Source: Candidatus Bathyarchaeota archaeon CG07_land_8_20_14_0_80_47_9 (lineage in GTDB: Archaea; Thermoproteota; Bathyarchaeia; Bathyarchaeales; Bathycorpusculaceae). From it: a DNA stretch of 5,501 nucleotides. The notes under the pieces were generated by a model, which had not been told where the DNA came from, did not search any database, and saw only the letters and a program-made list of their open reading frames with translations. The stretch spans positions 1-5,501 of the forward strand of contig PEWI01000157.1 in NCBI GenBank assembly GCA_002779555.1, read 5' to 3'. Below, in pieces: positions 4,691-5,501 of this stretch; positions within the stretch are counted from its first letter, which is position 1, and each line of letters starts with the position of its first letter. Position numbers and translations under genes: made by a program.

Positions 4691-5397
4691 TGGTCAATAT
4701 GGAATTTGTGAATAGAGAGAACGAAATATTGAGGATGCTTAAGAGACTGATAGAAGAGAGACTGGATTTTGTGGTGGTTGGTGGTTATGCAGTCAGCGGA
4801 TTGGCGAGACACAGATTTTCTGTTGATTCTGATATAGTGGTGTCAAAAAGAGAACTAAGCAAGTTCGAAAAGACCTTGAAGAAAGAGGGGTTCAAAAGGC
4901 ATGTCAGAAAGACAGGGTTTGATGAAATATATGCAGGAGAGTTTATTAGCTACAAGAAGGAAGTCGACGATCTTCCAGTTACGATAGATCTTCTTGTTGG
5001 AAGTTTAGTCTGTAGAGCGACAAGGGCGTCATGGAGTTTTAGTTACATAAGGAAACATTCAATCGAAGCTGTTATCACAGGGATAGAAACTTCAGTGAGC
5101 TGCAGAATCCCGGAAAAGGAACTGCTTATCGCCTTCAAGATTCACTCAGCCCGAAGAACAGACATACGCGACATAATCATGTTGAGAGACGGTTCAGACT
5201 CGGAGAAGACACTGAAGCATCTAAGAAAAGGAAAAATGGATGCGCTGAAAACTCAGATAAACAAAATAATGGAAGCGTTGAATGATAAGAATCTGGTTGA
5301 TTCCCTAAAGGGAGTATTCACCTTAACTGTTGACGTGCGAAAGCAAATAGAAGACACTCGTAAGAATATTGAAAGTATTCTAAAAAGCATACGCTAG
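4690..5397 (+). CDS. AbiEii-type nucleotidyltransferase toxin
   Basis: A DNA polymerase beta-like nucleotidyltransferase, 235 residues if started at GTG 4690. The fold signature is clear: VVVGGYAVSGL (28-38) followed by FSVDSDIVV, giving the metal-binding pair Asp46 and Asp48. A likely third carboxylate is Asp100 (TIDLLVG). A later block KELLIAFKIHSARRTDIRDIIML (143-165) has Lys150, Arg155/156, Asp158 and Asp161, as in the AbiEii second motif. The last 50 residues are charged helices. Family toxins transfer nucleotides to cellular RNA (related MenT enzymes modify tRNA ends) and stop growth during phage attack; the target here is unknown. It is somewhat shorter than many bacterial AbiEii proteins. 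GTG 4690 overlaps the antitoxin stop (TAGTG), while ATG 4699 is an equally possible start; neither has a strong ribosome site, so coupling is likely. A DUF6036-like transferase is an alternative label. Confidence 0.8.
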   Translation: MVNMEFVNRENEILRMLKRLIEERLDFVVVGGYAVSGLARHRFSVDSDIVVSKRELSKFEKTLKKEGFKRHVRKTGFDEIYAGEFISYKKEVDDLPVTIDLLVGSLVCRATRASWSFSYIRKHSIEAVITGIETSVSCRIPEKELLIAFKIHSARRTDIRDIIMLRDGSDSEKTLKHLRKGKMDALKTQINKIMEALNDKNLVDSLKGVFTLTVDVRKQIEDTRKNIESILKSIR

Positions 5398-5463
5398 GTT
5401 GTATAAGTAAGAACTTGAAAAGAAACGCTGTTGTTCTTTCTCTTCTAACGCATTGCCCGGATT

Positions 5464-5480
5464 CACACCCAAATGGGTTC
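5464..5480 (+). repeat. Right copy of the 17-base direct repeat flanking the abiE module
   Basis: CACACCCAAATGGGTTC, with the perfect palindrome ACCCA-AA-TGGGT, repeats the motif at 3958-3974. A G-run (GGGGG) follows, whose complement recalls the AACCCCCG block in the left half of the MITE-like element. The window end may therefore enter another repeat copy. The remaining 5398-5463 has no gene; a T-rich stretch (5430-5443) may end the toxin transcript. Confidence 0.45.
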
Positions 5481-5501
5481 GGGGGTTGATAATGGGGCTG
5501 C

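Noticed and set aside
5492..5501. Start of a new gene at ATG 5492
   Set aside because: Only three codons are visible and the upstream G-run is part of the repeat-like sequence; it cannot be supported.

Overview
The window is most likely archaeal chromosome. It begins inside a gene for the chromatin protein Alba. Its genes are preceded by archaeal-type TATA boxes rather than -35/-10 promoters, some followed by Shine-Dalgarno leaders and others apparently leaderless. The helicase, DUF3795 and OB-fold proteins fit an archaeal genome. The style recalls uncultivated Bathyarchaeia/TACK lineages, but that placement is an impression and not a result.

Region 1 (1-1860, all minus strand) holds housekeeping genes, each with its own promoter. 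They are the 5' end of alba behind a hairpin-bearing leader, a minimal-core DEAD-box RNA helicase, and a small cysteine-rich DUF3795 protein. Region 2 (1795-2300) is about 500 bases without a convincing gene. It contains one copy (1874-1945) of a dispersed repeat.

Region 3 (2301-3738, plus strand) holds an OB-fold nucleic-acid-binding protein with a doubtful 5' end, then two small genes of unknown function. These two overlap by ATGA and each has a good ribosome binding site, so they are probably co-translated. Region 4 (3739-4063) is an intergenic island. It has a second copy of the dispersed repeat, 19-base imperfect terminal inverted repeats that make it look like a 150-bp MITE, and a short palindromic motif.

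Region 5 (4064-5397, plus strand) is a two-gene AbiE-like toxin-antitoxin module: a winged-helix AbiEi-type antitoxin/repressor followed, with a 1-base overlap, by an AbiEii-type nucleotidyltransferase. It has a TATA box spaced for a leaderless mRNA and an inverted repeat ending exactly at the start codon, a good candidate for the autoregulatory operator. The module lies between two near-identical copies of a 17-base motif (3958-3974 and 5464-5480), which suggests it was gained as a cassette. The most novel material is the non-coding repeat family and its association with the abiE cassette.
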